From Desarmillaria ectypa (Eukaryota; Basidiomycota; Agaricomycetes; Agaricales; Physalacriaceae): a DNA stretch of 64,000 bases. This document shows positions 1-10,861 of the stretch, piece by piece. The notes below the pieces were generated by a model. It was not told the DNA's origin. It saw only the letters and a list, made by a program, of their open reading frames with translations, and searched no databases. How positions within the stretch are numbered: position 1 is the stretch's first letter; each line of letters starts with the position of its first letter. The DNA lies in NCBI GenBank assembly GCA_030407005.1, contig JAUDYN010000003.1, forward strand, positions 2,108,001 through 2,172,000. Reading direction: 5' to 3'. Both the position numbers and the translations under genes were made by a program.

Positions 1-2103
1 TAGACTGAAATCTCTCCGCCGCTCTGTCGCAAGCCTAGAGGAACGCCGGACGTTCTCCATTGCATGCCTTTCGGATTCCTCTCTTGCCACCCAATCTTGT
101 AACGACCCGTTCATCCTGGACAATCCCTTCCATTCATGCCTCGCCAAGATACTACCACCATGTCCTGAATCCCATCCAGCACTCATCATGACTGGCTCCT
201 AGTAGGTGTTTTAATAAATGTAAAAATGAGGTGTCATCAAAACCCCACCTGTGAATGCCAGCTGACATCACGGACACAGACACGCTGATTGATGTGGCGG
301 AGTGGACTCAACCTTTCAGGCGCTGATGGATCGTGACCCATGGGCAGCGTCTGATTGCGGTCAAGTATCTGTACAACAGTACCATCGAGTGACCATATCT
401 ATCAACATTTGAGCGAGATGTTTTACCAGTGTCCAGAAACCTACATGTATGTTGCCGTCGGCTGAACCGGAATAAATGTATTGAGAACCTGTAGTCTCCG
501 CAGGACTGAAATGACATCTGATGAGCGTTCTTAGCACGCTATGCCCTCGGTAAGTCATAACGCTACAATCCATGGGATGCGCCCGACGCTTCGGCTTGGG
601 ATATGGTGGATATCTTTACCACATGAATAATATATGCTGATATCAATGGAATGTGTACTTACCTGTAGTCGAAGTGGAAACCGTAGGTGCGATGCCCAGC
701 ATTGTCATAGTCGAGGCTACTTCGCATTTTGCGCAAGTCCCATAACCGTAGTGCTTGATCTTTGCCGTTGGATATAACGTATCTTCCATCTCCTTTAGCC
801 GACACGTAAGTGATTCCTTCAGTGTGCCCCATGAGAACACCTGAAGGCTTTGGTGCCGCTCCTAAAGACCGGCGATCCCAGACTTTCAGAGAACTGTCAT
901 CGGATGCACTGACAAGAACGTTTCCGGACGCCGTATCTGCCCAGCAGCAGCTATTGACGTCATCGGTGTGGGCCTTTATTTGAACAATTCGACGATTGGC
1001 CAACAGGTCATATACAGAGATCGACCTACTGCCTCCAGCAATGACCTCATTCCCATCTGCGGAAAACCTACATGCGTAAATATTGAACTCGTCATCGTAA
1101 TTCCATGAATCACGGCGCCGAGTTCGTGTGCTCCCGAAAGAGATAGGAACTTGTGTGGGATTGTCGTCGACCGTGCTAGTCATGTACACCGTAGAAGTCT
1201 AGTAACAACCGTCAGCAGGGTCTAATATGTGCATTATTCAAGATTCACTAGTGACGAGTAAATCATCCTTTGATTGTCAGGAGATAGATTCGCATCTGTG
1301 ATTGTCCATCTGCCGGGGTGCCCGTGAATTCTGCGCCTGATATTCATTGTGGTTTGAACAGAAATATCAGAGAGCGTTGCTTGGCGATCCTCTGGTGAGA
1401 ACGGGGGTGACGATGAGTCGTATATGTATAGCCGAAAGTCTTGAGAACAGGTGTAGTAGAATGACGAATCTGACTGACATGAGGCCGACGCGATGATAAT
1501 GAGCTATATACGGTACCTGCGGAATATTGTGCCGTGTAGATATTTGAGTTGTATGATGCCATCGCTGAGCCATTTGAGTTGGGGACAAGATTCTATAATA
1601 CTCAAAATATTGAGAACATATCTGCAGCGGTCTGCACTCACAGTTGCTAGGTCTTCCTTGAATAAGGTCGGCCGACGACCAGTGAACCGATTGGTGATAA
1701 CCTTAACAGGGTTCCGCTCGCCTCTCCTGGCGCGAATCTTAGGGGCTATACGACCGTACTCTCCACCATTCAGTAATTCCACTCCGGCCTCATGAGGCTC
1801 TGTAGCAGGCTTGCGCCAGCACTCCTGATTAGAATCCGTTGGTTCGTAGTCACCGTAGTCATCATCGTCGTCGTTATCGTCGTCGAGGTCATCATCATCT
1901 TCATTCAGTTGATGTTGGAGCAGCTGAAGCAACTGTGCATTAGTTCTTAGCGTTCCATGCTGCAATTGGAATAATCCTGCGATGAAGTGAGCAGACAATC
2001 CACTCCAAAGGCTGTTCCACGTACTGCCCAATACGCCCAAGTTTAGCCGCGGTGAGCCAATAGGGGACACATCCTCATCAGTATCTGGCTGTTCTCGCTG
2101 CAT
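1..2103 (-). CDS. DCAF11/WDR23-type WD40 protein (3' end cut off by window edge)
   Basis: Predicted substrate receptor of the CUL4-DDB1 ubiquitin ligase. The start at 2103 opens an acidic N-terminal region (Asp/Glu-rich run near residues 70-90). WD40 repeats follow in later exons: a repeat with SSFYYTCSQDF (about 1460-1385), a block at 659-1189 with KVWDRR and RLWDLR (the latter fits a DDB1-binding DWD box), then GSADGNIHVGF near 440-480. The family-typical tail RVCVRDVSWHS sits near 245-290, and after an intron of about 50 nt (about 204-253) the frame continues as EPVMMSAGWDSG and stays open to base 1, so the stop lies outside the window. At least six short introns are needed. It diverges from the TBL1-like gene. 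The DCAF11 assignment rests on repeat order and the C-terminal motif and is confident at family level. Confidence 0.88.
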
Positions 2104-2718
2104 TGTGGTGGGACGTTGAAAGGTAGAAGCTGAGTACTAAACGGGGAGATAGCATTTGTAAGATAGTCGGCAGAAGTTCGTCATGCCGGCCCGATCGTAA
2201 GTTAAGGAGTGGCTGTGCTACACTCCCTCCCTCCGTGATGAATTTTAAACCAAAGTGGCCTGTTACCTCAAGCTCAAGCTAAGCCTGAAAAGTATATCTG
2301 TTGTAGCATGGTTTACTTCCGCAACTGGGTTATTATATAACGGCTGGAAAGCTGATGCAAGTTCAAGTGCCAGGTGCATTTTCATTTCCAGCTTTATGCT
2401 TTGCGCGTAATTCGCCATGGATTCACAACTCAAATTCTCAATGCCGGCGAATATTACCACTGAAAAAAGCTATGATGCATAGTATAACAACCGAGTGAAA
2501 ACCGCTGATACAGACGGAACTTCCGCGTTACTTTTTTACACGATGGATGTCCATACACTGATCTCTGGGAATTGGGATACAATAGCATCGTTCCAAGTGG
2601 AAAAGGTGAGGAATTTGGAAACCAAAGGAGGATATTCGATAGCCGTGGGAACGCCACTCAGTCAGTGTACAGCCACACCCATTCTTGTCTTCAACTTTTC
2701 AAGTTCGAACTCCAAGCA
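2104..2718. other. intergenic promoter region between two divergent WD40 genes
   Basis: This 615-base gap separates the start codons of the DCAF11-like (minus) and TBL1-like (plus) genes. Short open frames are present but none resembles a protein. It probably holds both promoters. No clear TATA box was picked out. Confidence 0.5.
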
Positions 2719-4923
2719 ATGACGGTTCCACTACCTTCAAATATCACCATCCAGGCAGACGAAATAAATTGCTTGATTTATTCTTATTTTATGGATTGCG
2801 GTGCGTAATCAGCTTCTTGTATACAAACTGAGTGGCTCAACTTATAGTGTTAGGTTTCACCCATTCCGCTTTCACTGTCTGCCAAGAAGGACAACTCGAG
2901 CGTTCACCCAACTTCAAGAAGCATATTCCTCGTGGAGAACTTGCAGAACTTCTTTCCAAGGCCCTATTTTACACCGCCATCGAATCCCATTTAAGAGGTG
3001 GAGAGGCTGCCGCGAACTGCAAGTCTCGATTTTCGCTACTCGAAAACCACGTTTGCTCCCCCGATCCACCTCAACAAGTCGTGACGACACTACTTGTGCC
3101 AACGCTTCTGCCTTCAGCCGTCAAGGAAAGCACCACTGCCGCTGCCAAGCCCGTCGAGAAAGGCCAACCAACCGGAAAGCCAAAGACAACGCCGACACCC
3201 ACCGTAACTTCAGAGAACACCGAGAAAGGCTTTAAAGGGACAGAAGATATGGATATCGATGAACCTGCTCAACGTGCGTTCTCGACAATGTTCTTTGGCA
3301 ACAATGGTCTGAACGAGCCTTAGTTCCAAAGGTGGAAGCTACACCAACCGAATCTGTCCTTGCTCCCATCACTGGAAAGGCAATAAACACAAAGTCCCAT
3401 AATGGATTTTATGACCCAGACGAAGACGGACAACCCATCAATGCAATCCGTACGATGGAGGGTCATAAATCCGAAGTGAGTGTCCATGAGGTGATGACTC
3501 TTTGTATTCACTCCCGTATAGGTTTTCGTGTGTGCTTTTAATCCGGTGAAGCCCTATATGCTAGCTTCAGGGTACGTGTTCTGCAGACTCTGCCGGTATA
3601 TTTCACTAAATTTCTCTTGTATGTTTATCTAGATCCAAGGATGCTACTGTTAATTTGTGGCATGTTCCCGAGCCTATCGATGACCCCCGTCCAAGTGTAC
3701 CGCGAAGTGTCGTTTTTACTCCGAAGGGAGGACAAGGTGACCTCACATCTATGCACTGGAATAAAGATGGAACACTGCTTGCTATTGGCAGCTATGACTC
3801 TGTGCTTCGAATATTAACAGCCACAGGAGAGGCTTATGCTACTCTGGAAAAGCACACTGTACGTGCATATGAATCATTTATTAAACATACTTACTTCCCG
3901 GTCTCATTGCTAGGATCCTATATTCACAGTTCGTTTTTCTCCGTCTGGTCGGTATTTGTTGTCTGCAAGCCTGGATGGATCATCGTGTCTATGGGATGTT
4001 AAGACAAAGGCTTTGCTAAGAGAATATCGATGCCACAGAGGTGAGATTTACTGGTCGTTTACTTAACATACTAATAGTTAAATTAGACTGTGTCCTTGAT
4101 GTTGAATGGATAAACGACGCCATGTTTGCAAGTTGTGGGGCTGATAAGAACATACAAGTATTAAGTGTCGATGACCCTATGCCAATAAAGACCCTCACGT
4201 ATGTTCCCTTCATCTTTACTTTTATATCGTTTCTTCACGTTCCTATTTATCAGCGGGCATACCAATGAAATTAACCAGATAGTGGTGAACTCTTCCGGGA
4301 CCCGTCTAGCATCGTGTTCAGACGATAAAACGGGCCGACTATGGAACATGACAAATCTATTGACAGACAGTATTCCTGGCTTGGGAGCTTCCGACCAGGT
4401 TGTCATACTTAATGGCCATAGACATGCTGTGACCACCATGGCTTGGATTGAGGAGAAGATGTCGCGGGTATACGTGGCCACGTAAGTTGTTGAAATCTCG
4501 CCTTTTTTCAATTGTTCCATTATTTTAGTGGTTCATTTGACTGCTCTACGCGGCTGTGGGATCCAGATACAGGCGACTGCCTCAAAGTGTTCTCAGACTG
4601 GCGTCGGCCCGTATATGTGATAACTGCCGCTCCAGGCGGACCGTTATTTGCTGCTGGAGGTGGCGACGGCTGGATGAATATATACGATGTTCGGGTTCGT
4701 ACTTTCTTCTTTGTCCTTCTTCCTTCCGAAAAAAAACTCATTGGTCGAATAGGATCAAGAGAAGAAATGGTCTTGGTTTTCAGGCTTTGACAGACCGGGA
4801 ATATTCGACATAGATTGGCAGAGCTATGAGCAGGGTAAAATCAATCATGTGGCAGTATCTCTTGAATCCCATAGGATGGTTGTCTTTGATGTAAATAGGA
4901 TCGATGCTCTCAACGCACATTAA
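2719..4923 (+). CDS. TBL1/SIF2-type LisH-WD40 corepressor subunit
   Basis: Ten exons (2719-2800, 2854-3273, 3324-3475, 3522-3571, 3633-3858, 3914-4040, 4087-4198, 4254-4481, 4529-4694, 4753-4923) give 577 residues. The N-terminus is a LisH motif (DEINCLIYSYFMDC, then GFTHSAFT across the first intron), matching the start of TBL1. A linker rich in Pro/Thr/Lys and MDIDEP follows, then about eight WD40 repeats, for example GHTNEINQIVVNSSGTRLAS and GSFDCSTRLWDPDTG. TBL1/Sif2 proteins scaffold histone deacetylase complexes (yeast Set3C, animal NCoR/SMRT) in the nucleus, and that role is inferred here. The protein ends at TAA 4921-4923. It is tandem with the GHITM-like gene 171 bp downstream. All splice sites are GT..AG and the frame closes exactly. 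Confidence 0.93.
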
Positions 4924-5094
4924 TCTGTATCTTTCATATATTAGATGACGATTCTGAAATTACGAGGCAAGCCGGAAACTTCCGGCACCTATGACGCATG
5001 TCCGTCGGCAGTGTTCTTGAACATTCCTCCCTCCAAATTCCTGCTTAGATTGTCATCGAGGTCATCGTTGTTTTAGTTCATTACCACCACCATC

Positions 5095-6392
5095 ATGTTT
5101 CGTGTTAGGCTCTCCTCTTCTGCTCGCCCCTTCCTCACCACAAGTTTTGCGCGGCAAGCTCGCCAACAAATCCAGCCTGCGGCTCGTCAATTCAGCAGCT
5201 TCAGGGCTAATGGCCTGCTTCAAAATTTCCAGAAGCGCTCCAATCTCTTCACGCGAGGAAGCGTATTTTCATCCTCGCGCTCCTACATGTCAGAAACACC
5301 CATAATTCAGACTTCAAAAGCCTTTTCATGGCGGAGATTCGCGTTGACGGCGGTAGGTTTCTTTCGAATATCTCGACTCGCCGTTCTGATCCGTCCTAGG
5401 CTGGAGTTGCTGGAACCGTCGTTGTTATTGAAGGCGTTTTGAATCGAGAAACTCGCGATGGGTTGTCAGCCGGCGAGCAAGCGTTGCTCCACGACAGCTT
5501 CAAGTACACAGGTGGAGGACTCGTCCTCACTGCCCTTGCTGCCAGGGCCATGTTCAAATCAGGCTTTGCCGTCCGAGTGATGACTGCTAATCCCTGTATG
5601 TCTTCACTGTCTTTCTCTGAGTCGCTTTCTGACCGCACAACAGGGCTGGTGTTGGGAGTCAGTTTGGTCGGAGGTATTGGGACTATGATGGGCACCATGT
5701 ACACATCGCCGGAAAACACCGTTCAGAAGCATTTTCTCTGGGGGGTGCGTACTCTTCTCAGTGGATGGAATTCCGTATTCACAATGTATCTTAGGCTTTC
5801 AATTTGTGTCAAGCTGCTACTCTTAGCCCCATGTTCTTCTTCGCCCCCGCCATTCTGTCGAGGGCGGCATTGTACACTTGCGGAATTGTCGGTTCGCTCT
5901 CTTATGTCGGGGCTACTGCGACGTAAGCTCTTTTACACAGTCCTCGTTGCACTTCTCACTCTCGTTTTAGAAACGATAAGTATATAAACATGGGTGGTCC
6001 CCTCCTAGCCGGTATCACTGTTGTCGCACTTAGCTCCTTGGCACCGATGGCTCTGCCACTTGGTATGCGTGGTCTCGCCGTCACCGAAGCTATCTCTCTG
6101 TATGGCGGATTGGCGTTGTTCGGTGCTTTCGTGCTCTACGAGTGAGCAATATCCAGCAACTCTCAAATACCGCTCTGACAAAGTCTCTAGTACCCAGAAG
6201 ATCCTCCTCCACGCCCGCATGGCTGAGCAGGGTAGAATGAAAGCTGATCCCATAAATGAAGCCCTCGGTCTTGAGTTGGACATGATCAACATATTGTGCG
6301 TGCATTTGCTTACCTTCTCTGTCTATCCTTCTGATGTTCCCCGTAGTATCCGACTTGTCCAAATATTGTCCATGCAAAATAACAGGAAGTAA
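5095..6392 (+). CDS. GHITM/TMBIM5-type Bax inhibitor-1 family protein, mitochondrial inner membrane
   Basis: Seven exons (5095-5352, 5400-5595, 5644-5744, 5795-5922, 5971-6141, 6191-6295, 6347-6392) encode 334 residues. The first ~75 residues are rich in Arg, Ser, Ala and Phe with almost no acidic residues, as in a mitochondrial presequence. The rest consists of hydrophobic segments typical of the BI-1 fold, including GVSLVGGIGTMMGTMYTSPE, MFFFAPAILSRAALYTCG and MGGPLLAGITVVALSSLAPM, then a loop with KILLHARMAEQGRMK and a short tail. The family (GHITM, MICS1, TMBIM5) is linked to cristae structure and calcium/proton exchange in the inner membrane. The order of motifs fits GHITM better than cytosolic BI-1. 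Its stop lies 147 bp from that of the convergent SLY1 gene. Confidence 0.88.
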
Positions 6393-6539
6393 ATAAGGAT
6401 TCTACAGAACTTCATTGTATCTTATCATCAAATGTATCTACTGCCTCACTCATGTAATTGAAAGCGAATTAAAAAAAACATGCTCCACCCGCGCCAAAGG
6501 TAATTAATATCGATGTATGGACTACGGTATTGCATACCA

Positions 6540-9032
6540 TTAGACACTTCCAGCCTTCCCGAGGGTTTCAAGAATTTCGACGAATCCTCCAGGATCTAGA
6601 ATTTCAGTACCGCCATAGGTGACCCTCTTTCCTGTTCTACCAGCCCATTCCTCAAGATTACCATACTCGACGTAGCCAGCACCGCCGACTATGAACACCA
6701 CGCTTTCAGCAAAGGCCATGCGCCTTCCCCGATTAACGCCGCTACCACCTACCCCTCCGGCCATTCCAGTGTTTGCGTGTTTAGGCACGCGCGGATCGAG
6801 GAAAATGAAATCGTCCGTCTCCTGCAAGGATTGGTTCGAGGCCACAGACGAATCCATTAACGCCTCTGTAAGACGTGTTACAGGGAGCAATTTGTTCCCC
6901 GGAAGGAAGTTCTTGACACCGGAGATGATATTCTCGAGACCTCTATCTCGCAGGCTATCGGTCAGCTAAGACAAATCGTCAATCTCATATTTGACAGAGC
7001 AAAGGGAACGTAGAAAGTTTATTTACCCTATTTCCCAAGGCACTAAAACCTCTGAAAAGCTCCCCACCCTGCGCGACGGATCCCATAGTCGGTGTGGAGC
7101 TTCCCGGATTTGGCACCGTCATCTTGGAAATTTCTCTCGTTCGTCGAACGTAGTCAAAGGCAGACACATCAGCACCAGCAGATTTGAGTTCCTTCTCTAA
7201 CTCAGTGATATCGTCCTTCGTGATAGCGTTATCTGGGGAAGAGAGATAGAATACGATGACGAGACGAAGTTTATCGTGTGGAGTGAAAGCGCCGTCTGGT
7301 CTTGTTGCTCGGAGAATTTCAAGGATAGAAGCTACCGTCTGCCGAATGATTCAGAATAGGAAGCAAAGTCATATTGTAGAACGCACATGTTTGTTGATGG
7401 CCTCCTCAGTGCTGAACAGCTCATCCATACCGCGCTTTTTGATCTCCTCAAGCAACGCTGTGGCAATATTCATGTGAGTGTCGAGAGTGGCTTTCCTTGC
7501 CGTTAATTCAGGGAGTTGGGTGATGGCGGTTTTCAAATGCGTAGCATTCGTTGATAGATCCCTAGAAAATGTTGTAAATCGACGAAGAAATTCCAAACAA
7601 AGTAAACCTCACAGTTGTGAGATGTCATTAACATCGCTGACTCCGGTACTTCTAGTTATTTCTGCCGCATCCTGTTTGTACCTATTCAGCTCATTGTCGA
7701 TCTCCTCCGCGACCTGAGGGAACGGATTCGCTGCATTGCGGGCCCAGAAGAAATCCTTGGCGTCCAAATCATAAGAGCGTTTCTGAGGCTGCGACACAAC
7801 AACGCGGTTGAGTTTGATTTCGAGGCAGTCGGAAACCAGCGCTTGATATGTCCAACCATGAGAGACCATCGATACCATATCAATATTGCGATCCAAGATG
7901 AGTAAAACTGTATATTGGAATAAATGCAGTGAAAGATACATGTATTGGAAGGAAAACCTACGAGGACGTTGAAGATTTGACAGACCAGTTGCATCCTGCG
8001 CAAACATGCCCGTAGATGAATGTGACCTAGAAGCAGTTATGAGAGCGTCGCGTATTTTCGTTTCGAGCTTCTTTGCTACCATCTCCGCAGCATTCCCTCT
8101 GGGCGAACGAATGAAAGGCACGTGTCCTTAACCCTGGAATCAACGAAGAACAAAACGTCGAGGAATTGAGGAACTCACCCATGGTAGCGATGGCACTGAA
8201 TATTCCACTGGCCACTCGTTCAATCTCTGCTTCTATTTGTTGTTCTGTTGACGATGGTGAATTAAGGATGACATATGTGGGCGGCGGTATCGGCGGTATG
8301 GCTGATGTTGAAGATGCCGGCGGCGGTGGTGGTGGAAGAAGAGAGAAGAGAGATGGGGAAGGTGCAATAAAAGAGAGATACTGGTCCACAACCTGGGAAG
8401 AAGTTTGAGAAAGCAAGGCTTGTGTACTGAAACTAGCACTCGCCTGTTCTACCATGTCTCCTGTCCCATCTCGCGCAACGGATGCCGCCAGCTCTTCGAG
8501 TAGTGAGCGAGGAAGAGGTTCGACAAAGTTGAGATTGAAGGACTCGTACAAGGACTTTTCGAGGTCCTCCGCTATCCGTCGGACGTTAGCTAGGGTAGGC
8601 GATACGAAATAGACGGCTGGAACGTCCGGTAGTGGCGGTCTCGTTGAATGAAGCTGGCTGCCATGATAATTTGCTATAGTGCTTTCAATGTAATTACAAA
8701 CAATACTTACACATGCAGCGTCACCCCAACGTCGCGTAGGTCTTGAACACGTAGAACCGTTGCCAATACATCTTTTGTCTGCTGGTCCAATACAAGTATT
8801 TTCCAAACAGGAGGACCTGCAGGAGCAGGAGAACTGAGGCTTATACTTGATTTTGTTGAAGTCGACGGATTGTTGTCCGGAGGATTGTTGAGGTTGAGAA
8901 GGGATAGCAAGGCTGTTGTCTGTGCTTGTTGTAATGTAGCCGGCGAGGTTGCCTGTACCAAAGAATGAAGATATGAAGTTTGGAATCTGTTTTGAAGATA
9001 TTACTCACCTGCTTCAAGGCCGCGCTAGCCAT
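6540..9032 (-). CDS. SLY1: SLY1/SCFD1 Sec1/Munc18-family protein
   Basis: Eight exons (9009-9032, 8711-8952, 8179-8657, 7962-8126, 7613-7907, 7387-7561, 7027-7338, 6540-6965) give 705 residues, with the first exon only 24 nt. SM-protein motifs identify it: [20 protein letters not shown] at the start of domain 1, [28 protein letters not shown], then [27 protein letters not shown] and [12 protein letters not shown], and near the end DDFIFLDPR and [14 protein letters not shown]. Sly1 binds the syntaxin Sed5/Ufe1 and drives SNARE assembly in ER-Golgi traffic. A Pro-rich insertion (eight prolines in a row) sits near residue 180. The alternative, a Sec1 or Vps45 family member, is disfavoured by the domain 1 motif. 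A second SM protein, VPS33, lies at 42.7-45.3 kb. Confidence 0.95.
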
Positions 9033-10014
9033 CGGTCGATGGAAATAGGTCAAGGAGGTTATTTAAGCGCTTATCCTTAGTCTCCGACTTGTCCAAGGTT
9101 GCCCACGTGGAGGTGCGCCCAATTCGGCTTCGACATAGCCACAGTCTAGCATATTAATGTCGTTAACCCTCGATGACTCTTGGATATATGTAGTCCTACG
9201 GATGTATTAATTAGCAAGCCAAACTGCTGTCTAGTCCTCCAGCGTTCCTGTCCAACGGTCTCAAGTTTAGTGTTTCAAGTACAAGCACGCAATTTTGTCA
9301 CGCTAATGAACTTTTTGAGTCAATCTGGTTTTAGTTTATCACTTCATGGCAGCATATGTATGGATAAAATACTTTAGCCTAAAATATTGAGCTCTGTAAC
9401 TATTTATTTATTGAAATAATATTGAAACTTTCCAAATATTAAAAATATTATCTCAATATTCTAGATAGTAATGTGAGTATGTTATTTGGGCGGCTTGAAT
9501 TTAGGCTGCTGAAGCCTAAAGGAAAGTCAGGCCAATACAATGAAAGCTCTATAACTGAGACTACTACAAAGCAAGACCGGTCGCAGACTAAATGACTACT
9601 GATGAGAACGCAATCACCATAAGTCTGACCCGTATGGACTGACACTCTAAAACTTCCACGTGATCGCGACGCTGTTGAGTATGAGTTGTCTCAAGCTAGA
9701 AGCGAAGATAATTGGCTAGCATACAGTCAAACGTACAATCGCATCATCAGGGTTTTCACACAATCTGACTTTGCTATATGAAGGGTCTTCAACCGTCACC
9801 GGATGTGAACAAGGCACTGAATCCTGACATCACCTGTTCCACCTTCCATCATATCGCCCTCGCAACTCAAGCTAACGGTAGCATTACTTATATCGGATAG
9901 GATGGTATCCCCCACTCTTTCTCCCACTCCTTTTGACTACTAGGCCCCCTGTAGGTATTCTCTTGCGCTCTAGCGTTCGAATCTATTCAACTCCTTCAGG
10001 CTCCAGGCACCACC
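9033..10014. other. intergenic region upstream of SLY1, AT-rich core
   Basis: About 980 bases without a convincing gene. The proximal part should hold the SLY1 promoter. Bases 9370-9480 are very AT-rich with repeated AATATT words. The stretch just before 10015 is CT-rich, as in many fungal promoters. A perfect inverted repeat lies at 9500-9520. Confidence 0.5.
9500..9520. repeat. 8-bp perfect inverted repeat
   Basis: TTTAGGCT at 9500-9507 is followed by a 5-base loop and AGCCTAAA at 9513-9520, able to form a hairpin. A related word, TTAGCCTAAA, occurs near 9371. The function is unknown; chance or a transposon footprint are both possible. Confidence 0.5.
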
Positions 10015-10439
10015 ATGGGTTGCGTATCAAGTAAAGAAATGGCCGGAAAATGTGAGATTAGTGGTGGGAAGCCTGACCCAAAGGTGTCTACAAGAAGCAC
10101 TAGAAACCCCACGCGAGAGCAGCTTCCTTTCCCGGTCCGGGATTGCTCCGAACCCGCTCCATGGACAAGCAAGAAGGCACGATGGGTTTTGAAGGACGGC
10201 ACTGTGACCGTTATCGAATGACAATGGGTGAGTTCCAGGTCTGTCCGACGTCTCTGGCTGCGCCCTTTCTTAACACTTCCCCAGTCATCAAAGACTCGGA
10301 GTTCTTGTGTATTATTATGCCCAAGATACTTGAAACAAGTGAAGGGATTCATGGGGATGTTCCAGAGGATATCAACCAATCATTTCTCAAGAGACTCGTA
10401 TCTTTTCTCTACCAAACACAACCTGAGCTGCGCATTTGA
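10015..10439 (+). CDS. small protein with N-myristoylation/palmitoylation-type start; frame apparently broken before its intron
   Basis: The first frame begins MGCVSSKEMAGK, a strong match to an N-myristoylation signal (Gly2, Ser6, Lys7) with an adjacent palmitoylatable Cys3, suggesting membrane anchoring. It runs 68 residues to TGA at 10219-10221. Six bases further on is a strong donor (GTGAGT at 10228) with acceptor CAG at 10282-10284. The following exon, 10285-10439, reads as a plausible protein (IMPKILETSEGIHGDVPEDI) but lies in a different frame; one extra base just before the TGA would join the two. So either the protein is 68 residues, or exon 1 carries a one-base deletion (real or from assembly). 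I do not recognise the family. Confidence 0.5.
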
Positions 10440-10861
10440 GCCAGAATATACGAGTTTCCCTGACGACCTGCCAATGGACACTTATATTTAGACAACTTGA
10501 AGACGACACGAAAAATCTTCGAGAATTAATTGATAATCACGTCATATACAAGTGATGCGCACATTCACCTCGTATGCCTGTACGTGGCGACGACGTACAT
10601 TTGTCGGTCTGCAGTTGTAATGAACTTGACTTTTCACGTCATGTCGGATGCGGGTGACGACGCGGTAAGCCTTTTTTTTTGATCGGAGATCGTTGATTGC
10701 TTGGCAACGACGTTGCTAACAAACATCAGTCGAACTTCAACTTCGGAGCCAAATTTGTCGTGAACATTTCTTTGCATGCTTACGGTGACCGTGGCCCAGG
10801 ACACTTCAGTTCTTCAACTTTTCTTTGCTACTATACGAACCGCCCTTGGAGGGTACTCATC

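Noticed and set aside
9971..9985. GTTCGAATC word resembling a tRNA T-loop
   Set aside because: No matching D-arm, anticodon stem or acceptor stem around it.
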